Made by a program: the position numbers and the translations under genes
Notes under the pieces: generated by a model
The model's database searches: none
Told to the model about the DNA's origin: nothing
The model's input: only the letters and a program-made list of their open reading frames with translations
Assembly: GCA_003640385.1 (NCBI GenBank)
Contig: RCAB01000381.1
Span: forward strand, 1-62,976
Length of the DNA: 62,976 nucleotides
DNA from: Setaria digitata
Taxonomy: Eukaryota; Nematoda; Chromadorea; Rhabditida; Setariidae
Reading direction: 5' to 3'
Shown: positions 26,370-46,736 of the stretch, in pieces
How positions within the stretch are numbered: position 1 is the first letter of the stretch
Layout of the letters: each line of letters starts with the position of its first letter

Positions 26370-28674
26370 ATATTTAGCAACTTGTATTTCAACACTAATT
26401 CACTGTCATCGTCATCATTGTGAAGGAGTGGGAAGGGAACACCGTTGTGTTTTTGCTCATCTCAACTGAAATTGATGTCCTTTCTGTCATTTCTTTTCAG
26501 TACATTTGGAGTCTTCTCTACACATTTCCTCTCATTCTATTTCTTTTCTTATGGAAAGTTTCGATCCATTTCCACCAGGGATTTATTTTTCGAATAATTT
26601 AACAGTTTGCTTTTCTTTTGCCCTCCTCCCCTCTCGCCTTCTTTCTCTTTTTTTTTAATAAGGCATTGTCTGATAACTGAACTAATTATTTTGGAAATAA
26701 TCATACAGCTTTTCTAGTGACCATTCACCTTTCTAGCAGATTTCTAGTGTTTCTGTAGCAAAAGAGGAAAATCTTAATCGCCCAGTGAACAGACAGTTAA
26801 TTTGTATAATTGATTGGATTTAACCATTCATTTGCCTTCTTTAATGACGCTTGTTTACCCATAAAAATAACTTTTTATGAAGCTAAGCAGTTTGTCATCA
26901 TTAATTCGGTTGTTAACTGTTTCATAATCTGAATCATTTCTACCGAACTAATTATATGCGGTGAGTCATTCGTTTCCTGTTCATGCTTGTACTTAAACTT
27001 CGCTGATGAGCGAACGCTAGATCATTCTTAAGCACTTAGTGTTCAACCTTCCGGTGGAATTTCATTTTCAGTTCCTGCAAATAATTCCTTTTCCAACAGT
27101 AGCAACGGTAGCAGCGAGGATGCCGCTTAAATCGCAACTTTTCAATACTATTCTAAATGAAGTTACAAAAGTAATTTAGCGTTTTTTTTGTCTTTTTTTA
27201 ATATATGGTTTTTTTTTTTCAATGAGAATCTGCATGTTTAAGTGAAACATTTATCTCGATATTTAAAGAATTTTAATTATTTAAACAATGTTTGAGTATC
27301 AATAGATTCTTTCCGTAATTCCCTAAGTAATATTAATGGTTGTAAATAATGTTAATTATTTATCAGTACTCAGTTTGAGGTAATATTCATTTCTCTTGAT
27401 TTAGACGGGATGACTATAATATTTTACAACCAGCTTGTAATTGTATCAATTCTAGTTGATCAGCATCTTAAATCATAGGTTTTAATCACGGTTTCTAATT
27501 TCAACATAAATATAAAACATTAGTGCAAATTTTTCCGCGTTGTTTTTGGCAGGAATACTTAGTTTGAAATTTACTGAACAGTGCACCGATTCTTTTCAGC
27601 ATTTATCAAAATTTCATTTCCATTTTTTGATAAGTAGCATTGCTGATTTGCATGCTATAAATCTTTGTTTATCTTTTTTATTGAAGAAAATTCACCGAAC
27701 TAAAAGTTGGAAAATTTCACGCTCGTATCATTGACTTTGGTAAATAACTAGTAATTTTTGGATAAATACTAGCTGTACAAAAATTAACATCCTGCTTGCT
27801 ACTAGTTTTTCAGGTAAGGAATAAAACTGTTTCTTGGAAAGTTCAAATCTGGTTTAATTAAATAATATAAAAGGAAGATTTAAATGCCAATGGTACTTTA
27901 GAGATATAAAGTCAGTGAATTAATAATTAAGAACTTTCCATAAATTTTCGATGAATGATAAATTTCCGCTTGAGAATGAATCATTTGATTTTTTGCATTT
28001 CATGTATTCAACTTTTTAGGGTATACAAAATCTACAACAAGATGGTAATAAGAATAAAAGTGATAGACAACAATCAGGTATGAACTGTTCAGCAAAAATT
28101 TCCTGCCTTGCATTAATTAACAAACGTTTAGAATTAAAGATCTACAGAATCCAACCTTTTTGGCTATCTTTGAAACGTCCATTTATTAACATCCTATTTA
28201 TTATTACAAAATAGCTGATAGAAACTAAATAACCAAAAATTGGTTAAGGTTTCTTGTGTGATTTCTCTAATTAGATAATTTTTTGAATTTTATTTTTCTA
28301 CAAAATGTGAAAGGTAGGAACATTCCATGCTGGTCACTTCTTTGACAAATGAGTTCAAGTTTGATTTAAATTAAACTGGCGTTTTTTCTGAGTTTTCTCG
28401 AAATTGTTTGGAGAGGGAAATCCCTCTTCATTGTTTTATTGACTTTTCAGTCTTTATGTTAGGAAAACAAATGTTTTTTTTTTTCAAAAATTCGCCTTTT
28501 TTTCCCCACGCTAAATAGCTCCTCTTTACATTTCCGTCTTTATTTGTATTACAGTATCATTTACTTTTAGATTTATACTTGAGAAAATTCGGCTAAATAA
28601 TGTTTATGAAGAGTTTTAGGATTCCGAGCAAATAATTGTCATCCAAAATATCTCCTGTAGCGCTTGTAGCCCAA

Positions 28675-31600
28675 ATGAATAATCCAAGTTTTCCAGGTAT
28701 TCCAGGTACTGGTTTCTCTGGACAACAATTTGGCTATCCAGATCAACAAGGGAGTTATCCATATAAAGGAGGTTATTCAAGCCAGCAAGGAGGTTACCCT
28801 GGGGAACAAGGACTTTACCCAGGTCAGCTGGGTGGTGGTTATCCAGGTCAACATGTAAATTATCCAGGGCAACATGGAGATTATCCAGGCCAACGAGGAG
28901 GCTATCCAATTCTTCAAGGGAATTATCCTGGCCAGCAAGGAAATTACCCAAGTCAACTCGAAAGTCAACTAGGCCAACATGGAGGTTATCCAGGTCAATA
29001 CGGAGGTTATCCAGGCCAACAAGGGGGTTTTCCAGGCCAACACGGAGGTTATTCAGGCCAGCAGAGAGGTTATCCGGGGGAACGAAGGGCTTACCAAGGA
29101 CAGCCTTCTTATACACGCGAGCCAAGTGGATATCCGAATCAAATATCGGGGATACCATCGAGTGGCACTAATGGTAGTTACGGACCACCTAATACTGGTA
29201 ATTTTTTCTCAAAAACTTGTTTATGATGCTTGGGAAATAATTTCGTACTGTTAAAAGATAAAGCCTCGCAGATTGCATGTCATATTAGAATCTATCTTCA
29301 AACGCCTCTCATACAGACTGAAGTATCTTTCTTTCTGATAGAATATACATATTTATGATAGGAATAATTTTTGTCTTTTTTTTTCAAGTTTTAAAATGAA
29401 AGTTGTTAAAATTACTTCTAGGAATGAATTAAATTTTACAGAAACGAGATAACTGTTGACACGTTACAGATTCAGTACTTTTAACTCAATCCCTTCTCAC
29501 ATTGGTTTCAGTGCAGTAATATTCTTTGTCTCTTTAACTCAAATTACCTGTCCCAGTTATACTTAGCCGTGTACTACTGATTTCGTCTGATTTTGCCACG
29601 CTCCATCCCACTATTCAAGGCCATTCTTTCAAGTTCATTGTTGTCTAAAGTGAATTACGAATAGCAAGAAACTTGTGGCACGGCTACTTGACCGAAATGG
29701 CATCGCACCTCCATGTAACCTTAAATTTTTTCCTTCCTCACGCCTGTTTACTGCTGGTGCAAGCTCCTCTATTGATTTTCTCGTGTTTACTAACTTGTCT
29801 TTTATCGAGTTTTAGTGAAATAATCTCATTTCATGAAGGTTTCTGTTCAACTGAAATGCTGCTTATACTGGAAACACTGCATGTCTGTCAGCACTCCTGA
29901 TCGAGTCGAGATCAGATGAATGAGGTAAACATGTCATAGTTTGATGATGGATCCAAACTCTCTGTGCTGTTCACAGTTGGGAATCCACCACACAATAACC
30001 TTGGAATGCATGTTTGCACCTTTTGATGCATAAGTCAGTATATACTTTAGTCAGTTTTTTCCAAATCAGTCACATATTGCATACTTCGTTACTTGAAGCA
30101 ATCGATATATGTAGACATTACGCGTCACTGATAGCTTTTCACTTTTGGAACTTACAATCGTATCATACCAACTAAGCTAACTGACATTCTTCAAAGGTTA
30201 GATGCATTAAAATTGGTTTTTTTTTTCGTTTTCTAACGAAGGGGAAATTGACTGCTAGATTCTCTGATGAACTAATTATAATTAGTGATATTTTTATTAG
30301 TTTTTCGTGACCATATCACACCTGCATGATCATTGTTTTCATCATTACTTTTACCAGTTTTATCTCTCTCTTCGTCGTCTATTCGTTGTGTTTTTATTGC
30401 TCATTCATTTAAACTTTACTGTTTCATATTCATGGTGATACTCATCAGTGATTTACCATCCCAGTTATATTTTCAACATTTTCATAGTCAAATTTGGTAA
30501 TGGCAAAAACCTTTCTCAGTTTATAAAGTTGTCGTTTGAGACGACGAAGTTGGAGAAAGGAAATTGTTTTAATATTTTCATTCGATCGCCTAATTCTAAT
30601 TTGCTTTTAAAAAAAAAAATTCTTTTTTTTAAAAATTTAACCAGTAAAATAAGAGGAATTGAAATAAAACAGCCAAAAAAAAAATTTTACTTCTATTGAT
30701 CAATCCTCTTGTCGATTTCGTTATCAACGCGTGTTTACTTACATATCCTATCACAGATTATTTGCTTTAAAACTTTTTTTTTGCTTCATTTTCTTTACTT
30801 TCTTAGAATTTTGTTTTAAAAACTTTTTTCATTTTACTAATAAATGTTATTCAGCGAGCATCATTTCATATGATTTAATTGCACTAATTCAGTAATCACA
30901 TGATTATTAGGCTACCTAGAATAGATTTAAATAGCTTTTTACGTAATTTACATAATTCTGGATTTGGAAGAAAAAAAAAATCAGCTTTTGGCTTAATCAC
31001 ATAAATGCGAGATATCATTCTTCCGAAGTTTTTTTTTTTTTAACTTTCATCTTCGAAGTCTGTCTCTTTTTATAATGCAGAATTTATCGTAGCCTAGCAG
31101 AAATTTCCCTTCTTTGCTTTTGATTGATTTTAAAAAATGTAGGAATAAATTGATGGTTAAAATTAAAAAAATCGGGAAATTATCCCTAATGTACAGTTAG
31201 TGTTTAAAGTTGTAAGAAGGCTTCAAACGACTGAAAATTAAAAGTTCAACAATTTGAATAAGCAATCGTATTAATAGTTATGTTTTCCAGTTTCTTTGCT
31301 TATGCTTTCTCGTGTCTTCTTCGAAGCATTACCTTGATTGAAAGAAAATACACTTGCGCCATCTTAACTCTTGACCTTTAGATTCTGATTCCGGTGACTG
31401 TCGAAGTTTTTTCAGCTATGCAAGGAACACCGTCGTTACGTCCATATCAGGGGTTTAATCCAAACGGAGATGCCGAAACGTTACGTAAAGCAATGAAAGG
31501 CATAGGTTGTGACAAAAATAAAGTTGTTGTCGTACTTTGTGGCAGAGTTAATTTTCAGGTATCTATTTTTCATAGAAACTGAGGAAAAACATAATACAAA

Positions 31601-33645
31601 AATTAACAGTTTAATTTTTTAGTATTTCGTGAAAAAAATGTATACATGTATTTTATGAAATTTATACTTTCTTCATTCAAATTCCAATTTTCAAACCAAA
31701 ACTTTCAACTACCTATTCCTTTTTTGACATCTTAAATATCAATTTTTTCAAAATGCTTTTGAGATTTTAGCGGCAACAAATTGCTGCAGCTTATAAAACG
31801 ATGTACGGTAAAGATCTTATAAGCGATTTGAAAAGTGAATTATCAGGCGATTTCGAAGAACTGATACTGGCGCTGATGGAGCCACCAGCACGATACGATG
31901 CACAACAACTTCACAAAGCTATGAAGGTATCATTTTAACAAATTTAATATTTTTCTGTAAATTTTACCACTTGCGATTTTTAGAAAAGACAAGAGAGAAA
32001 GCACTTAGTAGTCAGTGCTTGCGGATCTGTTTGATTAAAATTAAATTTCGAAAAGTTTGCATTTTTGAAATCGAAAGGAACAATATTTGTTAGTATGTAT
32101 CAAATTTACAAATTTTATTACATTATTCTAGTTCCAATTTTAACAATTAAACTCAAATTTTACCGTTAGATAATTTTAGGGTCTGGGTACAAAAGAATCC
32201 GTGCTAATCGAAATTATGTGTTCGCGAACGAATGCGCAAATTGCTGAGTTACGTAATGTTTACCAACAAATGTACAATTCAAACTTAGAAAAGGATTTAA
32301 TTGGTGAAACAAGCGGACATTTTAAACGATTACTTGTATCGTTATGCGCCGGGGGACGTGATGAAAGTATGCAAACTGATTCTTTACGTGCTAATCAGGT
32401 TAGCTTTTGATTCACTTTTGTGTATTTCATAATAACAACCAAAAAACACGATTTTACATTGTCCCCTCCGAGCCTCTTATTATCAAATACTTTATGTCAT
32501 AATGGGAATTGTGAAGTTTTTTAGAGATTTAAAATATACATTTTTATGTGTCTCTTTTCAAAATATTCAATTATTTGGTTTTTAGCACCGATCGGGAGAA
32601 ATAAACAAACAGTTGAAAAAGTTAAAAAAAAAAAACCAACCGATACAGTTAAAAAGCATAATGTAAAAATTCAACTTTTTATATATTGTACTTTTTTATT
32701 TACTTTTTTAAATATATTTGAAGCATAGTATATCTTTTAATTTTCAAATTATTTTATTTCTTTGCTATTATATTTCGGAATATGACAGCGCTATTTATAG
32801 GATGCTAAGAAATTGTATAAAGCTGGCGAACAACGTCTTGGTACAGATGAATCTTGTTTCAACGCTATTTTAGCTTCACAAAATTACGCCCAGCTAAGAC
32901 TCGTTTTCCTCGAATATCAAAAGGTTGAAGAGATTAAAACTGAAAATTTTAAACGGACTAGATTATTTCCAGATCCCGAAATTTCATTTTATTCTTGTAG
33001 TTTTTTCAAGCTGCTGAATCATTTTGAATCAATCATTTTGAATCAAGTTTAGAATTCTTTAAATTTTAAGCTGAAATTAATCTACATTTTAAATTCAGCT
33101 CCCCTATTTCTTTTTTTTTTTTTTTCAGATGACTGAATAATCAGTTTCAAACCAAATCTTAAACGCTTTTCAGCTTTTCAGATAACAAACCATACGATTG
33201 AGAAAGCAATCGAGGCGGAATTTAGCGGAGATGTAAGGGATGGCCTGCTAGCTGTTGTTGCATGTGCGCAAAATAAACCGGCTTATTTTGCTACCTTACT
33301 TTATAAGAGCATGGTGGTAAGCTATGCTGATTAGTTAATATAAATAAATACTAATGTAGCAATAATCATGTATTTATACCAAAATAGTAGTATAATAGTA
33401 CTTCACTTTATTGGGTGTTTTAGATATAATTCCTCGAATTGAAAAGTATTGTTCTGACATTTCAGGGTTTGGGTACGCGTGACACAGACTTGATTCGTAT
33501 TGTTGTTACGCGATCCGAAATTGATTTAACTGATATACGACAGGAATTTGAACGAAAGTATAAGAAGAGTCTGGAATCATTCATCACAGGTGACTGCTCA
33601 GGCGCATACAAAGATGGCCTCATCGCGCTCGTCCGTGGCAATTAA
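28675..33645 (+). CDS. Annexin with Gly/Tyr/Pro/Gln-rich N-terminal domain
   Basis: Seven exons: 28675-29197, 31416-31558, 31771-31926, 32180-32398, 32801-32923, 33182-33316 and 33466-33645, encoding 492 residues with consistent phases. The ATG follows a GCTTGTAG acceptor-like site. Exon 1 encodes about 174 residues of imperfect GGYPGQ repeats, like the tails of annexin A7/A11 and some nematode annexins. The core then shows four annexin repeats: KGIGCDKN (about 202-209), GLGTKES (275-281), QRLGTDES (358-365) and GLGTRDTD (434-441), each with the downstream helices and a DF/DL acidic cap typical of type II calcium sites. Repeat 1 has Cys where Thr is usual in GxGT. Known family role: calcium-dependent phospholipid binding at membranes. 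No signal peptide is present, as usual for annexins. Exon 2 could in principle start earlier, but only the TTTTTTCAG acceptor at 31415 keeps frame with exon 1. Confidence 0.93.
28736..29090 (+). repeat. Coding tandem repeat (GGYPGQ-type, about 18 nt unit)
   Basis: Imperfect repetition of an 18-nt unit like GGAGGTTATCCAGGCCAA within annexin exon 1. Several units are nearly identical, notably around 28982-29060, which suggests recent unit duplication. It also keeps the antisense frame open from 29158 to 28616, which is a by-product. Confidence 0.8.
29198..31415 (+). other. Large first intron of the annexin gene
   Basis: Separates the repeat tail exon from the annexin core exons. It contains only short open frames and A/T homopolymers. 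I found no phase-consistent extra exon. Its size makes it a candidate site for an alternative promoter giving a core-only annexin, but no such start is evident. Confidence 0.5.
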
Positions 33646-36107
33646 ATTTTGATCTAAATTTATATGTTTGGAAAACCCTTGATTCTGGAACTTGTTTTGT
33701 AAATTGTAAGTTCCATGATTTTTTATGAGGTACACTTGCCGCATAATTTATATTACTACTAGAAAGCGGAAACTATGCTTTTATCCAATCATTTGACATT
33801 TATTTTCTGGTATCATATCAAACATATAAGTAATTTCTACCCACTCTCCATTTCAAAGGCTATAATATCAACAATATGACCCTACGAAATCTGTTATTTG
33901 TAATCTGTTTCTCCATTTAATGATCAATATCACTTTCAGCATCAAATAATTTTAATGTTGTGCCTAACTGTGTAATGAAGAACTGCACCCTGTTGCATAT
34001 ATCTTTTAAGTGACAATTCTAAAATGAGCATGCAAAGCGGCATAGTCTAAAATAGTTTACGCAGACATATAACGCTTCCACCAAACCTGACGTACATGTG
34101 GTGCTAAACACCTTCTTTTATGAAGAAAAATGAAGAAAATTTATTACTGATCGCATAATTCAAAACCAAGTCAAAAATTGAAATTGATTAACCGTAAATT
34201 TAAAGTAAAATGGAAATGGAAAACAAGGACGTAAAATATATTGGGAACATAGAGCCATGTTCTCAAGAATGTCAGATTGATAAGATTAACTAAAATCTCC
34301 TGAGAGGAAGAAAACATGAGGCTCCATTGATTATCGAAATCAGGAAATTCCTTTAACCAGCAGACTGAAAGACCAAGCAAGGAATGATCTTTCTGTCTTG
34401 GTCTCGAACACAAATTATGCTCGTTACAAGGCTTGGTCAGTTAAAATTTGGTAGGTTTCTATCATAAAACATTCGTGCCAAGGAAATCCTAGAACTCTCA
34501 TTTCATTAGTAATAACAGTAAACGGAAAAAACTAATAAAAAAACCCGAGTTAAAAGGAAAATATTCTGTCTAAGCTTTCCTTAGAATAAATAGTTCCTTT
34601 AATTTCTAGCAATTTAAATAAATACTACAGATAAAACTAATCTATGGTACAAGACAAAAACATATTAATAGGATCAGAGTAAGGAGTATTTAACAAGTAT
34701 ATGCCGTGTAAATGTTCAATATTTTAAAGCTTTGTTGTTACAACATAGAAAAAAAAAAAAAAAGTCGTTGGCAACGATCACCAGTCGCTGTATGCCATTA
34801 GCATAGACCGCTGTTCATTTTCTAAAATCACGTTTGATACAGTTTGGAATAAAATGCGAAAACTGCATTACAATTTAAACAGAAAACAAATGGCATCGCC
34901 TACCATCATACCTTTATATATAAAAATACATGTTTCTATGTGTACATAAAGGATAGTACTATTTTGAAGCGTAGAAACTGCATGTACTTAAATTTTCAGA
35001 CACAAACTATACCACTTTACTGTTCTTCTTAAACTTCTTAATTAAGTTTTTTTTTTTTTTTTTTTAGGGAAAAACAGTAGAAATCTAATCTTTTACATTT
35101 TATTGATGTTATGAATTACTGAAAATCTGATGGGGAAAATTATAAATCCTCAGACACTTAATTCTTCTGAGCATTTTCGACTTTAGAAATTTAGTTGACT
35201 TCTAAAACGTCATATGCACAAAGATTAAACAATGGAAAGACATGAATGAATCAAACAGAGTGTATTAGAGCGTGAAATAAAGATATTTAATGTTTAAACC
35301 ATTCAATATCGCTAACTGTGTCTAAAACCACAACTAAAACTTTTGTCGCTGTTGGTAATTTGTTAACTATTCCCTATCATTTGTTCATCACAGAGCTCAC
35401 AAATGCTCATATTTGTTTGTAAGGAGGATACTTTTAATCGAAGCAGAAATAACTAAATAATTGCTTGGAGAAAGAAGGTGTGAAAAAGCACAGAAAAAAA
35501 AAAAACAAACCGGCTAAGAAGCCAGATTTTTCCTGATTTTTCCTGCAAAATCAAACTTTCTGTTGCTACCAACTTCAGCACTGGCACCAGCAAAACCTTT
35601 GTTACTGGAAACTGCAACTGCAATATTTCTTACTACTTTCAATTTTTTTTGCATTAAGAACTATTTTATAGAGGAAAGTTTACCATGAATTTGAAAAAAA
35701 TGTTTTTTTTTGGCATAAAAAGTCTCTTCATTAAATCTCTATAAAAAGATGCAAAGTGAGCCACATTGAATTTAATAATAGCTTAGTCAATTTCAGCTGA
35801 AAAAAGACACGTCACCCTGAATAAATTAAAACAGCACAAAATAGATATCCATATGTCCAGTTCTAAAAAGCCATTCCTGGATTTTCGACTGAAGTTATCG
35901 CTGCCAGGTTTTGAAACAGCATCCACTTTTTGGAGGGTTTCGCTGGTTAAACTTATAAGTGACTGCGAAAATCAATGTGCCTACTATTTTCTTCATGCTC
36001 AAAAAAATAATTAACTCCTTTAATATTTTAACTCACATCATTTTCGAAAAACAAGTCTTAATTTATTTCACCGCTGCGAAGGCACTAATAATTAATTCCT
36101 TCCTTTT
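33646..36107. other. Convergent intergenic region
   Basis: Lies between the annexin stop (plus) and the helicase stop (minus), so it contains both 3' untranslated regions. Poly-A/T runs occur (34749-34763, 35049-35066). No gene is supported. Confidence 0.5.
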
Positions 36108-44036
<7,929 letters not shown>

Positions 44037-45432
44037 TTAGAAACTGATTTACTCGACTACTTATGTCTGTAACGAAAAAGTAAAAGCAATAATTTCCGAG
44101 ATTTAATAAGGATAATAAACTAGAAGTGCGATACGTTCTGATGCACTTCACAACATCAAGATCACGCATTTCACATGGCTTTATGAGGACACAGAACGGA
44201 GATATTGTAACAATATTTCCATGCAAAGGTGTTTCAGGAGTATTTTCATGCTAGAGTTGTAGAAATAAGCATGTTAATGGAATAATAGAGATTCAAACGC
44301 ATAACTCGGACGTATCTATAATTTAGGTTACGAGTGGAAATATTTCCTCGTAGAACGTGAAGCACTTAAACGTTAAACCAAACAGTACAGGGAAGCGTGA
44401 AGAAACGATGAATGTGAGCAGTATTCAACGTTAAAAAACCATCATTTTTTCATTCCTTCTTATGTACAAAAAGAGTGAAAAGCTGCAATGAATAATGAAA
44501 AAGGAAAGGAACTGCTTATCCGACACTGTGAAGAACAACAGTAGCCCATTACACCAATTAAATCCCAATTTCAGCACCATGGAAATGATTGAGAAAACGG
44601 CGTGGGAGCAGGGAGATATCTCATGCAGATCGAGCAAGATAGTGTAACAAAACGAGAGGATTGGGACAATAAAGTAAGTAAAAGATACGTAAAAGGAGAG
44701 AGATGGGGGGGAAGAGGTGGCGTTATATGTAGCGTTCCGATTGCGGTTGTTGAGAGTTTGAACGATTCGGAGATTCGGAGTTGGGGCTCTTCAGGGTTTT
44801 TTTTTGGATATCTTTTGGGTAGGTTTTGAAGGACCAAGGTGACTGCTGTTTGTTAAAGAGTTAGGAATTTCAATAGAAAGTTTGTGCATATCATTTTTCA
44901 TACATGCGCAAACTTATTAGTTGTGCAAATTTTTAGAGAATCTTTTATACGTGCGTTCGTATGAACCTCATCTTACTGCTCCATTTCCAAATTCCACGCT
45001 TTTATCGCAGTGGCTACAACTTTCATTTCATTGGTGATTATTTGTGGAAAAGGTTTTAGTATCATTAAATATAACTTTCGAAAGTTGCCGCTCCAGTCAG
45101 GACCATCTAATAAAATTTTCAAAAATTATGAAATTTTAACCTTCCTTAGTGCAGCGAGATATGAATGGTTTGTATTTTTTTTCCCGAAAACTTTAATGCG
45201 TTTAAGCATAATTGAATGTAAAATGACTTTATATAACTCCTCAGTAATGGCAGTGACCTAATACGTAGTATCAAATTATCGTTAGCTTTGCATATGTAAA
45301 AGAATAATGAAAAAAAAAGTGGATTTGTGCAGGTTTATATTTGAAATGTACGATTCATAGTGACCTTCACGTAGATAGGAATGTGCAAAGGAATCATAAA
45401 GAACGGTGTTTATAAAATTTCATTATTAGTGA
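44037..45432. promoter_or_regulatory. Bidirectional promoter region between helicase and MED17
   Basis: About 1.4 kb separates the two divergent start codons, so both promoters must lie here unless distant elements are used. The 44571-44837 stretch is locally GC-richer (a run of G at about 44706-44711) and contains an exon-like plus-strand frame, 44623-44673 (MQIEQDSVTKREDWDNK, then a GTAAGT donor). I cannot identify specific regulatory motifs. Confidence 0.5.
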
Positions 45433-46697
45433 ATGTTCGGTGCTGGGCAGCAGGCATCATCAACAGCCCAACCGACGGGCGTTAATATCGCCATTGAAGC
45501 TGGTTCCGAATGGGGAATTCAGGAAATTGGTTTTGATGGCGTCGAAAAATATATGCGGTACTTGCTTTTTTTCACTTCATCTACTAAAAGAATTGAAACT
45601 TTTCTCATCAATTTCGAACTTGCAGTTATTTTATAAATTGTTTAATTGTTGATTGGTAAGTACAAATCTTGATTATACATGCTTAAAACCACCGTTCATC
45701 GGCACTTAATCAATATTAAATTTGAACAAAGCAGAAGTTCGTAAACAAAAATTTCCAAAATTGTTAATTTCATTTTACAAACTCCTGCTGATTATTCTAA
45801 ACTTTGACTTAAGGTGTACATCGTTAATTAACTGCAGAAGATATTAAACATAACTTTGTGTCTTTTCATCTGGAACTTCGTGCTTTCAGACCTTTGGATT
45901 ATTCTGATCATGTGGCAAAATTAGCTCGCAAGGTAGACTGGCGAAAACTAATTGGTGCTGAAGCCACATACGATAATCCAGACGCTTTACCGCGTGATGA
46001 TGGTGAAGAAATAGAAGAAAAAGAACCAGAAGAAGTGGTCATTGGAATGGAAGATCGCAAAACCCCGGAAGCCGGACCATGGCATACAGTTGCGAAATAC
46101 TTGCAGTAAGTAGTGGATTCCAAAAAGTCACATACACTCACGAGTTTCTTCGATTTTTTTCTTTATTTCCTAGATTTTTTTTTTAATAGCAGTTGAAAGA
46201 TTTTGATTGTCTTGTAAAATCCTTTAGCTGTACATAATATATTCATAGCTCGAATTTATTAATAAATCTAAAAAAACTCTTATTATATTTTGCTTATCTT
46301 CTTTGCAGCGAAGCACTGCAACAAATAAATGTTTTGGTAGATACAATTTCGGTTTTGAAAACGCCCTACATGGAAGCACTTACGGTTGCGGATGCATTCG
46401 AAGTGCAACATAACATGCAGGATGTGATTCAGCAGTCCAAACAGTTCCAGTGGGTTACACGACGTAAAGCTCTTGGCGAAGCAATTGGAGTCCTTGAGCA
46501 GGCCCAAAAAATGCGTTCAAAACTTCTTACCGAAACGGATCCAGATAAAGCAATGTTTTTTCGCGAACTGGAAAAAATGAGAGAATTATGGAGGGTGAGG
46601 AAAACAGGGAATGTTACTTATGGCGATATTGGCTATAAAATATGTTCGTGACATGAATCATTTTCAACCTTTATTATATATATAATAAATATATAAT

Positions 46698-46736
<39 letters not shown>

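Larger units (their letters stand above)
21012..28674. other. Long gene-poor region
   Basis: AT-rich with many homopolymer runs. Apart from the low-confidence candidate at 22845-23356, the trinucleotide-rich block at 25918-26369 and an isolated 3'-exon-like piece at 27072-27130 (plus; acceptor TTTTCAG, then SFSNSSNGSSEDAA and a stop), I see nothing to support a gene. The right part presumably includes the annexin promoter. Confidence 0.45.

Noticed and set aside
25854..26395. Long open frames on both strands
   Set aside because: They consist of His/Ile/Asn or Ile/Met runs generated by ATC/GAT repeats; no splice or homology support.
28616..29158. 180-codon minus-strand open frame
   Set aside because: It is the antisense of the annexin GGYPGQ repeat exon; the repeat unit happens to have no stop on the reverse strand.
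44571..44837. Opposing open frames of 75-88 codons in the bidirectional promoter
   Set aside because: Non-ATG start on the plus strand and Ser/Thr/Pro low-complexity antisense; only the short 44623-44673 piece has a good donor.
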